From: Clostridiales bacterium UBA7044
GTDB taxonomy: Bacteria; Bacillota; Clostridia; Oscillospirales; Oscillospiraceae
Assembly (NCBI GenBank): GCA_002493965.1
Contig: DLAP01000004.1
Span: 20,079 to 43,365 of the forward strand
Direction: 5' to 3'
Length of the DNA stretch: 23,287 bases
The notes below the pieces were generated by a model. It saw only the letters and a program-made list of their open reading frames with translations, searched no databases and was not told where the DNA came from. The position numbers were made by a program, and so were the translations under genes. Shown piece after piece: positions 15,409-23,071 of this stretch. Each line of letters begins with the position of its first letter. The stretch's first letter is position 1.

Positions 15409-16278
15409 ATGGAAATTTTGATTGCGATTGGAATTTTGGGCGGCCTGGGCCTGATTTTTGGCCTGGTTCTCGCTGCCGCCTCCAAGGTCTTCTATGTGGA
15501 GACTGACCCAAGGCTTGACCAGCTCAATGAATGTCTTCCCGGCGCGAACTGCGGTGGCTGCGGCTATGCCGGCTGCGGCGGCTACGCCGAAGCGGTACTG
15601 AAAGGGGAAGCGCCCATTGGCAAATGCGCCTCCGGCGGCAACGAATGCGCCCAAGCCATGGCGGCCATCATGGGTGTGAAGGCGGAGGCCGTCACCCGGA
15701 AGGTGGCACTGGTCCGCTGCTCCGGCGCCAAGTCCTACGACAAGGAAGGCAATCTCCTGAAGGGTGCCCGGGTAAAGGCCAATTACGAAGGCTTCCACGA
15801 CTGCCTGTCTGCCTCCAAGGTGGGCGGCTCCGGCCCCCTAAGCTGCAAATTCGGCTGTCTGGGCTACGGCTCCTGCACCAAGGCCTGTAAATACGGGGCC
15901 ATCAAGGTGGTGGACGGAGTTGCCCGGGTGGACGAGGACCTGTGTGTAGGCTGCATGGCCTGTGCCGCCGTCTGCCCCCGGCAGCTGATCATCCCCGTGG
16001 AACCGGACCGGAACGTGGTCATTGCCTGTAACTCCATGGCAAAGGGCGCGGCCACCACCCGGGCCTGCACCGTAGGCTGCATCGGCTGCGGATTGTGTAA
16101 GAAGATCTGCCCCAAGGACGCCATCACCATTGAGAATAATCTTGCCCGGATCGACTACAGTAAGTGTGACAACTGCGGCCTGTGCGCCACGGTCTGTCCC
16201 AAGAAGCTCATCAAGGACTCCAACGTGGAGAACCTGGGCGATCCCAAGGTGGAGCCCATTAACGGGCCTGCCATTTAA
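15409..16278 (+). CDS. rnfB: Rnf complex subunit B (ferredoxin-accepting, poly-Fe-S)
   Basis: Electron entry subunit that takes electrons from reduced ferredoxin. The 289-residue protein has an N-terminal membrane helix (about 3-25) and a Fe-S domain with C48, C51, C56 and C73 in NCGGCGYAGC and downstream. Cysteine motifs consistent with further [4Fe-4S] clusters are CKFGC (146-150) plus C156/C160, CVGCMACAAVCP (179-190), GCIGCGLCKKICP (223-235) and CDNCGLCATVCP (253-264). That many clusters is usual for clostridial and acetogen RnfB, which is longer than the proteobacterial form. It is the last gene of the operon, and a strong terminator follows at 16291. Confidence 0.96.
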   Translation: MEILIAIGILGGLGLIFGLVLAAASKVFYVETDPRLDQLNECLPGANCGGCGYAGCGGYAEAVLKGEAPIGKCASGGNECAQAMAAIMGVKAEAVTRKVALVRCSGAKSYDKEGNLLKGARVKANYEGFHDCLSASKVGGSGPLSCKFGCLGYGSCTKACKYGAIKVVDGVARVDEDLCVGCMACAAVCPRQLIIPVEPDRNVVIACNSMAKGAATTRACTVGCIGCGLCKKICPKDAITIENNLARIDYSKCDNCGLCATVCPKKLIKDSNVENLGDPKVEPINGPAI

Positions 16279-16290
16279 GTGGATATCTCA

Positions 16291-16324
16291 AAAGGCCGTC
16301 TTCCGAATGGGAGACGGCCTTTTT
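16291..16324 (+). terminator. Terminator of the rnf operon
   Basis: AAAGGCCGTCT (16291-16301) pairs with AGACGGCCTTT (16312-16322), with further pairing inside the loop, and the stem ends in a TTTTT run. Confidence 0.93.
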
Positions 16325-16344
16325 CTCTGTTCTTCAGTTTCTGC

Positions 16345-16374
16345 GTGACAAACAGTCCTTCTACCTCGTCTAAT
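16345..16374 (+). promoter_or_regulatory. Promoter of the ECF sigma operon
   Basis: GTGACA (16345-16350), an 18-bp spacer and TCTAAT (16369-16374) read as a sigma-A promoter. The same region carries TGACAA and CGTC (16367-16370) about 15 bp apart, close to a TGAAAC/CGTC ECF pattern, so autoregulation is possible. Confidence 0.5.
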
Positions 16375-16405
16375 ATACAGAACAAAGGAAGGAGATGGTT
16401 CTAAG

Positions 16406-16858
16406 TTGAACATAGAAGAGCCCTTTCGGCGCTACAAAGATGATGTGTACCGTCTGGCGCTGAGCTACACCAAAAACCCCCAGGAAGCGGAGGACGTATG
16501 CCAAAGCGTCTTTTTAAAGCTTTTAGAGCAGGAGCAAATCACCCCTGGGAAGGAAAAGGCGTGGCTGATGCAGGCAGCAGCCAACCGCTGCCGGGACTTG
16601 CTTCGCTCCGGCTGGTGGCGGAAAACCGCCCCGCTGGAAGAGGTACAGGCCGTGGTGCCGCCCAAAGACACAGCGGTCTATCAGGCGGTGATGGCCCTGC
16701 CCCCAAAGTACCGGGTGGTAATCTATCTGCGCTATTATGAGATGATGACCACCTTGGAAATTGGGAAGCTGCTCCATATCAGTCAGACGGCAGTGACCAC
16801 CCGTTTAAGCCGGGCAAAGCAAATGTTAAAACAGGAACTTAAGGAGGAATCTGTATGA
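16406..16858 (+). CDS. ECF-type RNA polymerase sigma factor
   Basis: Alternative sigma factor of the sigma-70 ECF class. The 150 residues hold a region 2 (about 5-68, with YRLALSYTKNPQEAEDVCQSVF for core and -10 recognition) and a region 4 helix-turn-helix (about 92-145, LPPKYRVVIYLRYYE through TTLEIGKLLHISQTAVTTRL). No ATG fits the N-terminus. TTG at 16406, 11 nt after GGAAGGAG, is the only plausible start and gives the usual short N-terminus. The gene overlaps the next by 4 nt (ATGA), the normal coupling for a sigma/anti-sigma pair. The regulon is unknown from this window. Confidence 0.9.
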   Translation: MNIEEPFRRYKDDVYRLALSYTKNPQEAEDVCQSVFLKLLEQEQITPGKEKAWLMQAAANRCRDLLRSGWWRKTAPLEEVQAVVPPKDTAVYQAVMALPPKYRVVIYLRYYEMMTTLEIGKLLHISQTAVTTRLSRAKQMLKQELKEESV

Positions 16859-17472
16859 AGGACAGGGTAAAGAATATGTACGAGGAAATCCGGATGCCGA
16901 AGCGCTGTGAAGAGGCCATTCTCCGGGCGGCGGAGAAAACGCAAGCGCAGCGGAGAACGCCCATTTTGCGGCCAGTATTTGCCGCTGCGGCGGTGCTGGC
17001 CCTGGTGATCTGTCTGGCTCCTCCTGTATGGGCAGCCGTGGAAAATCTGATGCTGAAATTCCGGGATTCGGAAACGGGGCTTACGGTTTACGAGGGCGAG
17101 AACGAAAAGGGGGAGATGGTGGTTCAGGCCCAGGCGGAGACAGGGGAAGTCTCCTTCGCGGAGGTTCGCCAGGGGCGGCTGTACTTTACCGGCAACGGAG
17201 AGAACCTGGATATCACCGAAGCGGTTGCAGGCGGCAAGCCCTACATCTACACCTATCAGGATCAAAACGGGTATACCATTTACAGAATCGTGGGTACATC
17301 TGGGACACTGGAGAATTTCGGCGGCTATTCCTTTATCAAGGACGAGGAAGGAATGTGGTTCAGCGGCGAAGGCCATAACTACATGGATACACAAACGGAA
17401 CAGGTCTACCCCTGGGTGGAAGCCATGTGGCAGGAGCTGAACATTCCCTGGCCTATGCCGGGAAAGGCATAA
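16855..17472 (+). CDS. Membrane-anchored probable anti-sigma factor
   Basis: Not assignable by a named motif. The 205-residue protein has a charged cytoplasmic N-terminus of about 37 residues, one membrane helix at about 38-60 and an extracytoplasmic region of about 145 residues rich in G, E and aromatic residues. This layout and the ATGA overlap with the ECF sigma gene indicate an anti-sigma factor that holds the sigma factor at the membrane until an envelope signal releases it. The cytoplasmic part is short and does not show a zinc-binding HxxxCxxC motif. The outer domain has no recognisable enzyme signature. It ends the two-gene operon before a terminator. Confidence 0.7.
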   Translation: MKDRVKNMYEEIRMPKRCEEAILRAAEKTQAQRRTPILRPVFAAAAVLALVICLAPPVWAAVENLMLKFRDSETGLTVYEGENEKGEMVVQAQAETGEVSFAEVRQGRLYFTGNGENLDITEAVAGGKPYIYTYQDQNGYTIYRIVGTSGTLENFGGYSFIKDEEGMWFSGEGHNYMDTQTEQVYPWVEAMWQELNIPWPMPGKA

Positions 17473-17478
17473 TCTGCA

Positions 17479-17518
17479 AAAAGTCCTCTGCGCGGCGTTT
17501 GCCACGCAGAAGACTTTT
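17479..17518. terminator. Bidirectional terminator between sigma operon and GNAT gene
   Basis: AAAAGTC-C-TCTGCG (17479-17492) pairs with CGCAGA-A-GACTTTT (17505-17518) with one internal mismatch. The loop contains GGC/GCC. A residues on one side and T residues on the other allow use from both directions. Confidence 0.88.
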
Positions 17519-17531
17519 ATAGGAAAGAGAT

Positions 17532-18284
17532 TTATTGCGCTTGCTTCTTCACAAAGTAGAAGGGGTATTCCGTTCCGTCCTCACCCACCAGTTTCTCTTC
17601 AGTGGGTACAAACCCCAGGGCTTTCAGCGCCGCAATCCGCTGGGCGGCGGCGGGAATGGCCTTTGTGGCGATTTGGTCGCAGGCAAAGAGCACGTAGGCA
17701 TCTGCCAGGATCAGGCTTAAGATGCTTTGGATCTTATCAGCGCGTTCCTGATCGCTGCGCAAATCCAGCCGGAGCAGACCGCAATTCGTGAACGCGTCCT
17801 GGGAGTCCCGGTGGAACAACTCGATGGTTCCCACGGCCTCGCTGCTTATCTTCTCCACAATGGCCCACCGGACGAAGTACCCGGCGCTGTAGGAGAACTG
17901 CCAAAAATCCAGAGCCTTTTCCATTGCCTCCAGGGTCCGGTAATGGAAATCATCGCCGTGGCAGTTATCGGCGTTAAAGAACGGCACCGCCTTTTCGTCG
18001 GAATATACCTTCCACAGATCGGCAGCATCGGCTTTCGTCACCAGCCGCAGAAGGTAGTCCCTATTTTCAAACTGAGGGCATTCCTGATAGACGTCTTTCA
18101 TGTTATCCCTCCGTGTGCCCCCCAATTCGTCAATTTCCTTCGCAATGGGGCAGTTTCCCTGGTAGATGCAGCTTCCGTAGCAGCAGTCGACTTCCGTGAC
18201 CGTGTTCTCTTCCAGCACGACCTCTACCATCCGACTGCCGTCTTTTTGGCGGCAATAGCCGGAAACAAATTTCTCTGTCTCCAT
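17532..18284 (-). CDS. Cys-rich small protein run together with a GNAT N-acetyltransferase
   Basis: One open frame of 250 residues that looks like two genes. Residues 1-50 form a small Cys-rich protein (GYCR at 9-12, then CCYGSCIYQGNC at 34-45), possibly metal-binding, of unknown role. Residues 62-250 are a RimJ/RimL-like acetyltransferase of the GNAT fold with the AVPFFNADNCHGDDF stretch and AVGTIELF core strand. The substrate is unknown. M62 (ATG at 18101) has its own GGAGGG at ideal spacing, and the protein from there starts as GNAT homologs of this type commonly do. A G6 tract (18118-18123) lies between the parts. Loss of one G would end the first protein at a TGA that overlaps the second ATG. 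The fusion may be a sequencing slip, a real fusion or a variable tract. The ORF start overlaps the GH13 stop (TGATG). Confidence 0.75.
   Translation of the reverse strand: METEKFVSGYCRQKDGSRMVEVVLEENTVTEVDCCYGSCIYQGNCPIAKEIDELGGTRRDNMKDVYQECPQFENRDYLLRLVTKADAADLWKVYSDEKAVPFFNADNCHGDDFHYRTLEAMEKALDFWQFSYSAGYFVRWAIVEKISSEAVGTIELFHRDSQDAFTNCGLLRLDLRSDQERADKIQSILSLILADAYVLFACDQIATKAIPAAAQRIAALKALGFVPTEEKLVGEDGTEYPFYFVKKQAQ
18107..18112 (-). promoter_or_regulatory. Internal ribosome binding site for GNAT start at 18101
   Basis: GGAGGG on the minus strand lies 5 nt before ATG at 18101-18099, inside the longer open frame. It argues that the acetyltransferase is (or was) translated as a separate protein. 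Confidence 0.65.
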
Positions 18285-20128
18285 CAGTTATCCTCCGTAA
18301 TGCAGAAACCCCTGGGTCCCAATGTCAGCCAATCGGGAGCTACGATTTGCAGGTTATAGCCCATTACCAGTTTCGCGGTCGGGACCTCCCAGGCATCGCC
18401 GCTGCGGTTGCAGTAGATCCGCAGGGTCTTCCCCTGGTAGCTGCGGGTAAAGCCCAGATGCTTGTCCTCCGCCATAAAGAAAGCGACGTCTCCAAGCCGT
18501 AATGCCTCATGCTCCCGGCGCAGGCGGCCCAGGCGTTTAAAGTGGTTGAGGAAATCCGGGTTCTCATGGCCCCAGGGATAGGGGCGGCGGTTAAAGGGAT
18601 CCCGGTAGCCCTCCATGCAGGCTTCGTCCCCATAGTACAGACTGGGGCTGCCAGGCAGGGTATATTGCAGGAAGGAGGCCATCAGCAGCCGCTCCCAGGC
18701 CACATCGAACTGGTTCCGGGACAGCTTTCGCTTAGCCTTTTCCTCCCGGCTGCCGTCGAAATCGTCCACCAATGCGGTGAGAATCCGGGGGGTATCATGG
18801 GTGCCCAGCAGATTCATGTTGGCCGCCACCACCTCCGGGGGGTAATTCTCCACAATGGTCATGACGGTGTCTTTCAGACCCCTGCCGCCATCGATGCCCC
18901 GGACATAGTGAATGATGGCGGTGCGGAAGGGATAATTCATCACGCTGTCCAGCTCTCCGCCGGTGAAATAGCGGCGGCGGCTCCCGTAGGCGATCTTGTT
19001 GGAAGCATCCTCCCAGACCTCACCCAGAATCAGCGCGTCTGGCTTGATTTCCTTCACCCGTTTGCGAAGCAGGGACAGAAATTCGTCGGGCAGCTCGTCG
19101 GCCACATCCAGGCGGAAGCCGTCCGCCCCCAGGTTCAACCAGTGGGCCACCACGCTGTCTTCATCGAAAATGATATAGTTTAGGAAGGCGGGATCCATTT
19201 TGTTTACCGTGGGCAGGGTGTCAAAGTTCCACCAGGAATGGTAGGAATCCGGCCAATTGTAGAAGGTATACCAGCTATAGTAGGGGGATTCCTGGGAATT
19301 GTAAGCGCCCACACTGTCAAAGGCTCCCTCCCGGTTAAAATAGGGGCTGTTGGAACCGGTGTGGGAGTATACCCCGTCCAGGATCACCCGGATGCCCCGG
19401 GCATGGGCCTGACGGCAAAGCTCTGCAAAATCCGCCGACCTGCCCAGCATGGGGTCAGGAACCTTGTAGTCTCCCGTATCATAGCGATGGGAGGAGAAGC
19501 TCTTGCTGATGGGGTTCAGGTAAATCAGGGTGACGCCCAGGCTTACGAGATAGTCCAGCTTTTCCGTAATCCCCCGGAAATTGCCGCCGAAAAAGTCGTT
19601 ATTTAATACCTTCCCCTCGGGGGTGGGTTTCCACTCCACTTCCTCATGCCAGGATTTGTGGACGGTGTAAGGCTCCAGCTTCCCTACAAGGTTGCAGTCC
19701 CCGGACTTATAAAACCGGTCGGGGAAAATCTGGTAAATGGTAGCCCCCTTTGCCCAATCCGGGGTATGGAAATCGGCAGGAACACAGCTTAGCTGCCACA
19801 GGTCCCCGGCCTCCATGTTGGTGTCGTCCCCTTCCTTGAACAGGCGGAAGCCTCCGGAAGGGTTATGGATGTAAAAATAATAAAAATACAGCCCCGGGTA
19901 GGGAATGGAAAAGCTTCCGGCGAAGACATCGTAAGCCCCTTTCCGCTCCGTTAAGTACAGCGGGATATTCTGGGCCTCCTGACCGCCGTCGTATTTGAGC
20001 AGGCAGGTCACATGATCCGCCTGGACGGTATGGGGGACGTGGATGTGAAGGGTGCAGCTTTCCTCCGGGGTCAGGGTTCCGAAGGGGGTCTTGTAAATGA
20101 GCTGCTTGCTGTCGTATAGGATTCTCAT
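18284..20128 (-). CDS. GH13 neopullulanase/cyclomaltodextrinase-like glycoside hydrolase
   Basis: Intracellular alpha-glucan hydrolase with no signal peptide. The 614 residues have an N-terminal beta domain resembling CBM34 (about 1-120), the catalytic barrel from AKGATIYQIFPDRFY (126-140) and a C-terminal beta domain. The GH13 regions are present: DGVYSHTG (251-258), nucleophile D341 in GFRLDVADE, acid/base E370 in LGEVWED, and H444/D445 in LLGTHDTPR. The DRFY and N-terminal domain arrangement point to neopullulanase, maltogenic amylase or cyclomaltodextrinase, which cannot be separated by eye. AGGAG precedes the ATG. A TATACT -10-like hexamer lies at 20167-20162 with no good -35. The next gene overlaps its stop by one base. 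Together with malQ it suits maltodextrin or glycogen breakdown. Confidence 0.92.
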   Translation of the reverse strand: MRILYDSKQLIYKTPFGTLTPEESCTLHIHVPHTVQADHVTCLLKYDGGQEAQNIPLYLTERKGAYDVFAGSFSIPYPGLYFYYFYIHNPSGGFRLFKEGDDTNMEAGDLWQLSCVPADFHTPDWAKGATIYQIFPDRFYKSGDCNLVGKLEPYTVHKSWHEEVEWKPTPEGKVLNNDFFGGNFRGITEKLDYLVSLGVTLIYLNPISKSFSSHRYDTGDYKVPDPMLGRSADFAELCRQAHARGIRVILDGVYSHTGSNSPYFNREGAFDSVGAYNSQESPYYSWYTFYNWPDSYHSWWNFDTLPTVNKMDPAFLNYIIFDEDSVVAHWLNLGADGFRLDVADELPDEFLSLLRKRVKEIKPDALILGEVWEDASNKIAYGSRRRYFTGGELDSVMNYPFRTAIIHYVRGIDGGRGLKDTVMTIVENYPPEVVAANMNLLGTHDTPRILTALVDDFDGSREEKAKRKLSRNQFDVAWERLLMASFLQYTLPGSPSLYYGDEACMEGYRDPFNRRPYPWGHENPDFLNHFKRLGRLRREHEALRLGDVAFFMAEDKHLGFTRSYQGKTLRIYCNRSGDAWEVPTAKLVMGYNLQIVAPDWLTLGPRGFCITEDN

Positions 20129-20179
20129 GACTGGCTCCTGATTTGTAAAGTTTCCGAAGACAGTATAACCGATTTCTGG

Positions 20180-20217
20180 AAAAAAGAAAAGAGGGAACGG
20201 AAAAGTTCTCCGTTCCC
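20180..20217 (-). terminator. Terminator of the GNAT gene at 20240
   Basis: GGGAACGGA and TCCGTTCCC (plus-strand 20193-20201 and 20209-20217) form a 9-bp stem with a 7-nt loop. On the minus strand it is followed by TCTTTTCTTTTTT. Confidence 0.9.
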
Positions 20218-20239
20218 CACAATTTTTGAAGCAGATTTT

Positions 20240-21100
20240 TTACGCATGGGACAGGGAGGGGATCCGCAGAAGGCTTTCTTCAAAGTCCCGGAAGACGTCC
20301 CCCTTTACAAAGAAGGTGGTGTCCTCCTCCTTTAGTTCCCGGCAGGCAAAGCCAGAAGGATCCGCCGGGGCAAAGCCCAGGGTGACGTTGGAAACCTGGC
20401 TGCCAAACGCGGCAATCACATCCCGGAGGGAAACGGGCTTCGAGGTAAAGACGTTGTGCAGGGTCAGACTGCCATCTTCGATTTCTCCGATGGCCCAGGT
20501 CTCCAGATCGGCGCAGTAATACACGCAGTCCGTCATAAACTGGGTCACATAGAAGAAAATCAGGCCGGGATTGGCCACCATATAGCAAGCCGCCGAAAAG
20601 GTGCTTTCTTCCATGGCGCGCTTTAGCTTCGCCCAATCCTCGGGACAGTCCATAGAGACCTGGGCCATCCGGCATGGGCCCGTCTGGCACAGGGCGGCTT
20701 CATAGACAAATTCCCGGGCCTTTTGGAAACCGAACTTAGGATAGAAAGACAGGACGCTGTCGTTGGCGAACAGATAGACGCCGTCAGCATCGGCGGTGTC
20801 CTTCTCAATTTCTGCCATGATGGCACGGATATAGCCCCGGTTCCGGTATTCCGGCCTGGTCATGACCGTGCCCAGCTGGTACAGGCGCTTTTTCTTTCCG
20901 TGGATCACCATATCCGTCCGGTTCAGGGAGACGTTCGCCACCACCTGCCCCTCCAGAATCACCGAATAGGGAGTATAATTTTCCTGCCAGAAACCGGTGC
21001 GGTACCAATTTTCAAAGTTTAAGCCGAAGACTGCCTCAGAAAGAGCGTTAAAGCTTTGCCGGAGGGCATCGTCCTTCTCGTAATGCTTGCGGATTTCCAT
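20240..21100 (-). CDS. GNAT family N-acetyltransferase
   Basis: Acetyl-CoA dependent acyltransferase of unknown substrate. The 286-residue protein has an N-terminal GNAT domain with the acetyl-CoA pyrophosphate loop in TRPEYRNRGYIRAIM (about 81-95) and the following ANDSVLSFYPKFGF strand. A second C-terminal half (about 150-286) resembles the divergent second GNAT-like plus sterol-carrier-like part seen in Eis-type proteins. Translation from GTG at 21109 is possible, but AAGGAAG spaces better to the ATG at 21100. It is a single-gene unit with a plausible promoter at 21150-21122 and its own terminator. It is divergent from the DUF1292 gene. Confidence 0.85.
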   Translation of the reverse strand: MEIRKHYEKDDALRQSFNALSEAVFGLNFENWYRTGFWQENYTPYSVILEGQVVANVSLNRTDMVIHGKKKRLYQLGTVMTRPEYRNRGYIRAIMAEIEKDTADADGVYLFANDSVLSFYPKFGFQKAREFVYEAALCQTGPCRMAQVSMDCPEDWAKLKRAMEESTFSAACYMVANPGLIFFYVTQFMTDCVYYCADLETWAIGEIEDGSLTLHNVFTSKPVSLRDVIAAFGSQVSNVTLGFAPADPSGFACRELKEEDTTFFVKGDVFRDFEESLLRIPSLSHA

Positions 21101-21121
21101 GACGGTCACTTCCTTTTCCTT

Positions 21122-21150
21122 AATATGCCATGCAAAACCAGGAAAATCAA
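21122..21150 (-). promoter_or_regulatory. Promoter of the GNAT gene
   Basis: On the minus strand TTGATT (21150-21145), a 17-bp spacer and CATATT (21127-21122), with a TG one base before the -10. Both hexamers are 4/6, so this is a weak promoter. Confidence 0.5.
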
Positions 21151-21176
21151 CTTTGGAGAATGTGGATTTCTTCCGG

Positions 21177-21205
21177 TAGACAGGGGCGAAAAACTATGCT
21201 ATAAT
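21177..21205 (+). promoter_or_regulatory. Promoter of the DUF1292 gene
   Basis: TAGACA (21177-21182), a 17-bp spacer and TATAAT (21200-21205), with an extended -10 (TGcTATAAT). The leader has a TCCGG/CCGGA hairpin before the ribosome binding site AAGGAGGAA. Confidence 0.85.
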
Positions 21206-21262
21206 ACCAAACAGATGAAAAACACCTCCGGTTCTGCCGGAAAACGCCAAGGAGGAACCCAT

Positions 21263-21553
21263 ATGGAAAACGAAAACCTGACCCCCGAAGAAGAGGTCGA
21301 CATTCTGACCCTCACCGATGAAAACGGCGTGGAGACGGACTTTGAATACCTGGACTGCATGACCTATGAGGGCAAGGAATACCTGGTCCTGATGCCCGCC
21401 ATGGAGGAAGCCACCGAAATCGTCATCCTGGAAGTGGAGCCTGTGGACGAGGAGAACGAAAACTACCTGGCAGTGGAGGATGAAGCCATTCTGGATGCTG
21501 TTTACGGTCTGTTCAAGGAAAAGTACAAGGATATTCTGACCTTCGAGGATTGA
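21263..21553 (+). CDS. DUF1292 domain protein
   Basis: Small acidic protein of 96 residues with no known function. The pattern LTLTDENGVETDFEYLDCMTYEGKEYLVLMP (split over residues 15-45), followed by EEATEIVILEVE and the C-terminal LAVEDEAILDAVYGLFKEKY, is that of the DUF1292 family (B. subtilis YrzB-like), which is widespread in Firmicutes. It has no membrane segment and is predicted cytoplasmic. A longer frame from 21056 exists, but the ATG at 21263 follows AAGGAGGAAC and lies downstream of a strong promoter at 21177-21205, which the longer version would contain. In other Firmicutes such genes often lie with yrzL/yqgF or alaS; here it stands alone. Confidence 0.9.
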   Translation: MENENLTPEEEVDILTLTDENGVETDFEYLDCMTYEGKEYLVLMPAMEEATEIVILEVEPVDEENENYLAVEDEAILDAVYGLFKEKYKDILTFED

Positions 21554-21560
21554 GCAGCTC

Positions 21561-21590
21561 TCCCGGCGGGAAATTCCCGCCGGGATACTT
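21561..21590 (+). terminator. Terminator of the DUF1292 gene
   Basis: TCCCGGCGGG (21561-21570) pairs with CCCGCCGGGA (21576-21585) across an AAATT loop. The T tract is weak (TACTT), so termination may be partial. The rest of the gap up to 21686 has no gene. A GCTGG/CCAGC hairpin lies at about 21631-21646. Confidence 0.7.
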
Positions 21591-21686
21591 TCTCCGCTGA
21601 CACAGAGAGTTCTGCCTATCCGGGGCGCTGGCAAAAACCAGCTCTGTTTCCATATTCTCAACAAAAACATAAACGTTTCTTAAGAA

Positions 21687-21724
21687 CTGCCCCGCTTGAC
21701 AGTAGGGGCAGGCTGATTTATAAT
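21687..21724 (+). promoter_or_regulatory. Promoter of the sortase gene, -35 inside an inverted repeat
   Basis: Perfect consensus TTGACA (21696-21701), a 17-bp spacer and TATAAT (21719-21724). CTGCCCC (21687-21693) and GGGGCAG (21705-21711) form an inverted repeat around the -35 box and could be an operator. AAACGTTTCTT lies just upstream at 21671-21681. The predicted leader is only about 16 nt. Confidence 0.85.
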
Positions 21725-21746
21725 AAGGAAAAGGAGGTATCTGCCT

Positions 21747-22556
21747 ATGAATACAAAAAAAATTCTGTTTACAATTACCGTGATCCTTCTTGTGATCGCG
21801 TTTGGTGTCAGTGCGGTTTTGGTTGGCAAGTACATTGTGAACAGCAACGCCCAGAAAAAGCGGGCGGAGGAACTGCAAAATATGGTGATCCAGGGTCAGA
21901 CCACTGTCCCCACCCAGAAGCCCACAGTCACCACCGCCCCGGTGGAGACTACGGAAGGGACCACCGCGCCAACGGAGCCGACCATTCTGGAAAAGTATCA
22001 GGAACTTTATAACACCAACAACGACATGGTAGGCTGGATCCAGATTGAGAATACCAAGATCAATTACCCGGTGGTGCAGACCCCGGACAACCCCAATTAC
22101 TACCTGAAGCGGGATTTTGACGGGAACCCCAGTGAGTGGGGCGCCATTTATGCCTGGGAAGAGGCGGATATCGACGAGCCCAGTGATAACATCACCCTCT
22201 TCGGTCATCATATGGCCGATGGCAGTATGTTCGCCGCCCTGGGCGCTTACACCAGCAAGTCCGCCTGGGAAAATAATCCCATGATTTTCTTCAACACCCT
22301 GTATAAGGAGCATACGTATAAGATCTTCGCGGTGTTCAAGACCAGCGCCAACGTGGGCGAGGGCTTCAGCTACCACAAGTTTGTGGACGCGGACAATGAG
22401 AAGGAGTTTAATGATTTCGTAAAGACCTGCAAGGATCTGTCCTTCTATGATACCGGCATCACGCCTGTGTACGGCGATAAGCTGCTCTGCCTGTCCACCT
22501 GCGAATACACCCTGGACAATGGACGTCTGGTGGTCGCCGCTGTGCGGATCGCTTGA
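21747..22556 (+). CDS. Class B sortase
   Basis: Membrane-bound cysteine transpeptidase that cleaves a sorting motif in exported proteins and joins them to the cell wall. The 269 residues start with a membrane anchor (about 5-28), followed by a T/P-rich linker (about 50-80) and the sortase domain. The catalytic residues are H154 in LFGHHM, C252 in LSTCEY and R260 in DNGRLVVAA. The early NNDMVGWIQIENTKINYPVVQ region (split 91-111) is typical of class B. AAGGAGG precedes the ATG. No protein with an LPXTG- or NPQTN-like tail is in the window, so its substrate is encoded elsewhere. Confidence 0.94.
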   Translation: MNTKKILFTITVILLVIAFGVSAVLVGKYIVNSNAQKKRAEELQNMVIQGQTTVPTQKPTVTTAPVETTEGTTAPTEPTILEKYQELYNTNNDMVGWIQIENTKINYPVVQTPDNPNYYLKRDFDGNPSEWGAIYAWEEADIDEPSDNITLFGHHMADGSMFAALGAYTSKSAWENNPMIFFNTLYKEHTYKIFAVFKTSANVGEGFSYHKFVDADNEKEFNDFVKTCKDLSFYDTGITPVYGDKLLCLSTCEYTLDNGRLVVAAVRIA

Positions 22557-22576
22557 TTCTGCATTATGTAAAAGCG

Positions 22577-22602
22577 CCCTCCCGGGGTTCCGGGAGGGTT
22601 TT
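22577..22602. terminator. Terminator between sortase and PF06541 gene
   Basis: CCCTCCCGG (22577-22585) pairs with CCGGGAGGG (22590-22598) across GGTT, followed by TTTT. A residues on the left side allow use from the minus strand too. Confidence 0.9.
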
Positions 22603-22605
22603 GCC

Positions 22606-23013
22606 TTATGAAAGGCCGGATTCCTTTTGCTTTGCTGGGAAAAGCTGGGTAAGCTTCCCGTCTGTCCAGCAGTACAGCTTCAATGCAGCGGCGGAGACGG
22701 GGATCCACAGCAGGGTAAACAGCGGGCAGATCTGCCCCAGGAAGTTCCCCGGCTGGCCCCGGTAGTCCCAAACCGTATGCTGCTGGTTTACCAGCAGCCC
22801 CGTCACCAGTTCCACAGTGGTGACGATCCCGGCGCCCAGGCAGGACTGAACGGTTTTGGGCAGGGAAAGCCTGGAAACCTGACCGATGAGCAGGAAACAC
22901 GCCCCGCCAGCGGCGAACATACTCACATGACTAAATCCTCGGTACACAAGCTCCAGCGCTACATAGGCGCTGCCGCCTACGGAGAAAAGGGCGGTGGGTT
23001 TTAAAATTTTCAA
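22606..23013 (-). CDS. Small membrane protein, PF06541 (ABC_trans_CmpB-like)
   Basis: Integral membrane protein of 135 residues and unknown function. The stretch YVALELVYRGFSHVSMFAAGG (17-37) and the later VWDYRGQPGNFLGQICPLFTLLW (81-103) are the hallmarks of PF06541, annotated as putative ABC transporter type IV. No ATPase gene is adjacent and a transport role is unproven. About four hydrophobic segments are visible. There is no ATG at the right place. TTG at 23013 follows GGGAGGTGAT by 9 nt and retains the conserved N-terminal helix, so it is chosen. The gene is divergent from the tRNA cluster. Confidence 0.82.
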   Translation of the reverse strand: MKILKPTALFSVGGSAYVALELVYRGFSHVSMFAAGGACFLLIGQVSRLSLPKTVQSCLGAGIVTTVELVTGLLVNQQHTVWDYRGQPGNFLGQICPLFTLLWIPVSAAALKLYCWTDGKLTQLFPAKQKESGLS

Positions 23014-23071
23014 TTCGAATCACCTCCCGGAAAGGATTGCCAGAATTACCGAAAAAAATTCAAAAATTTTC

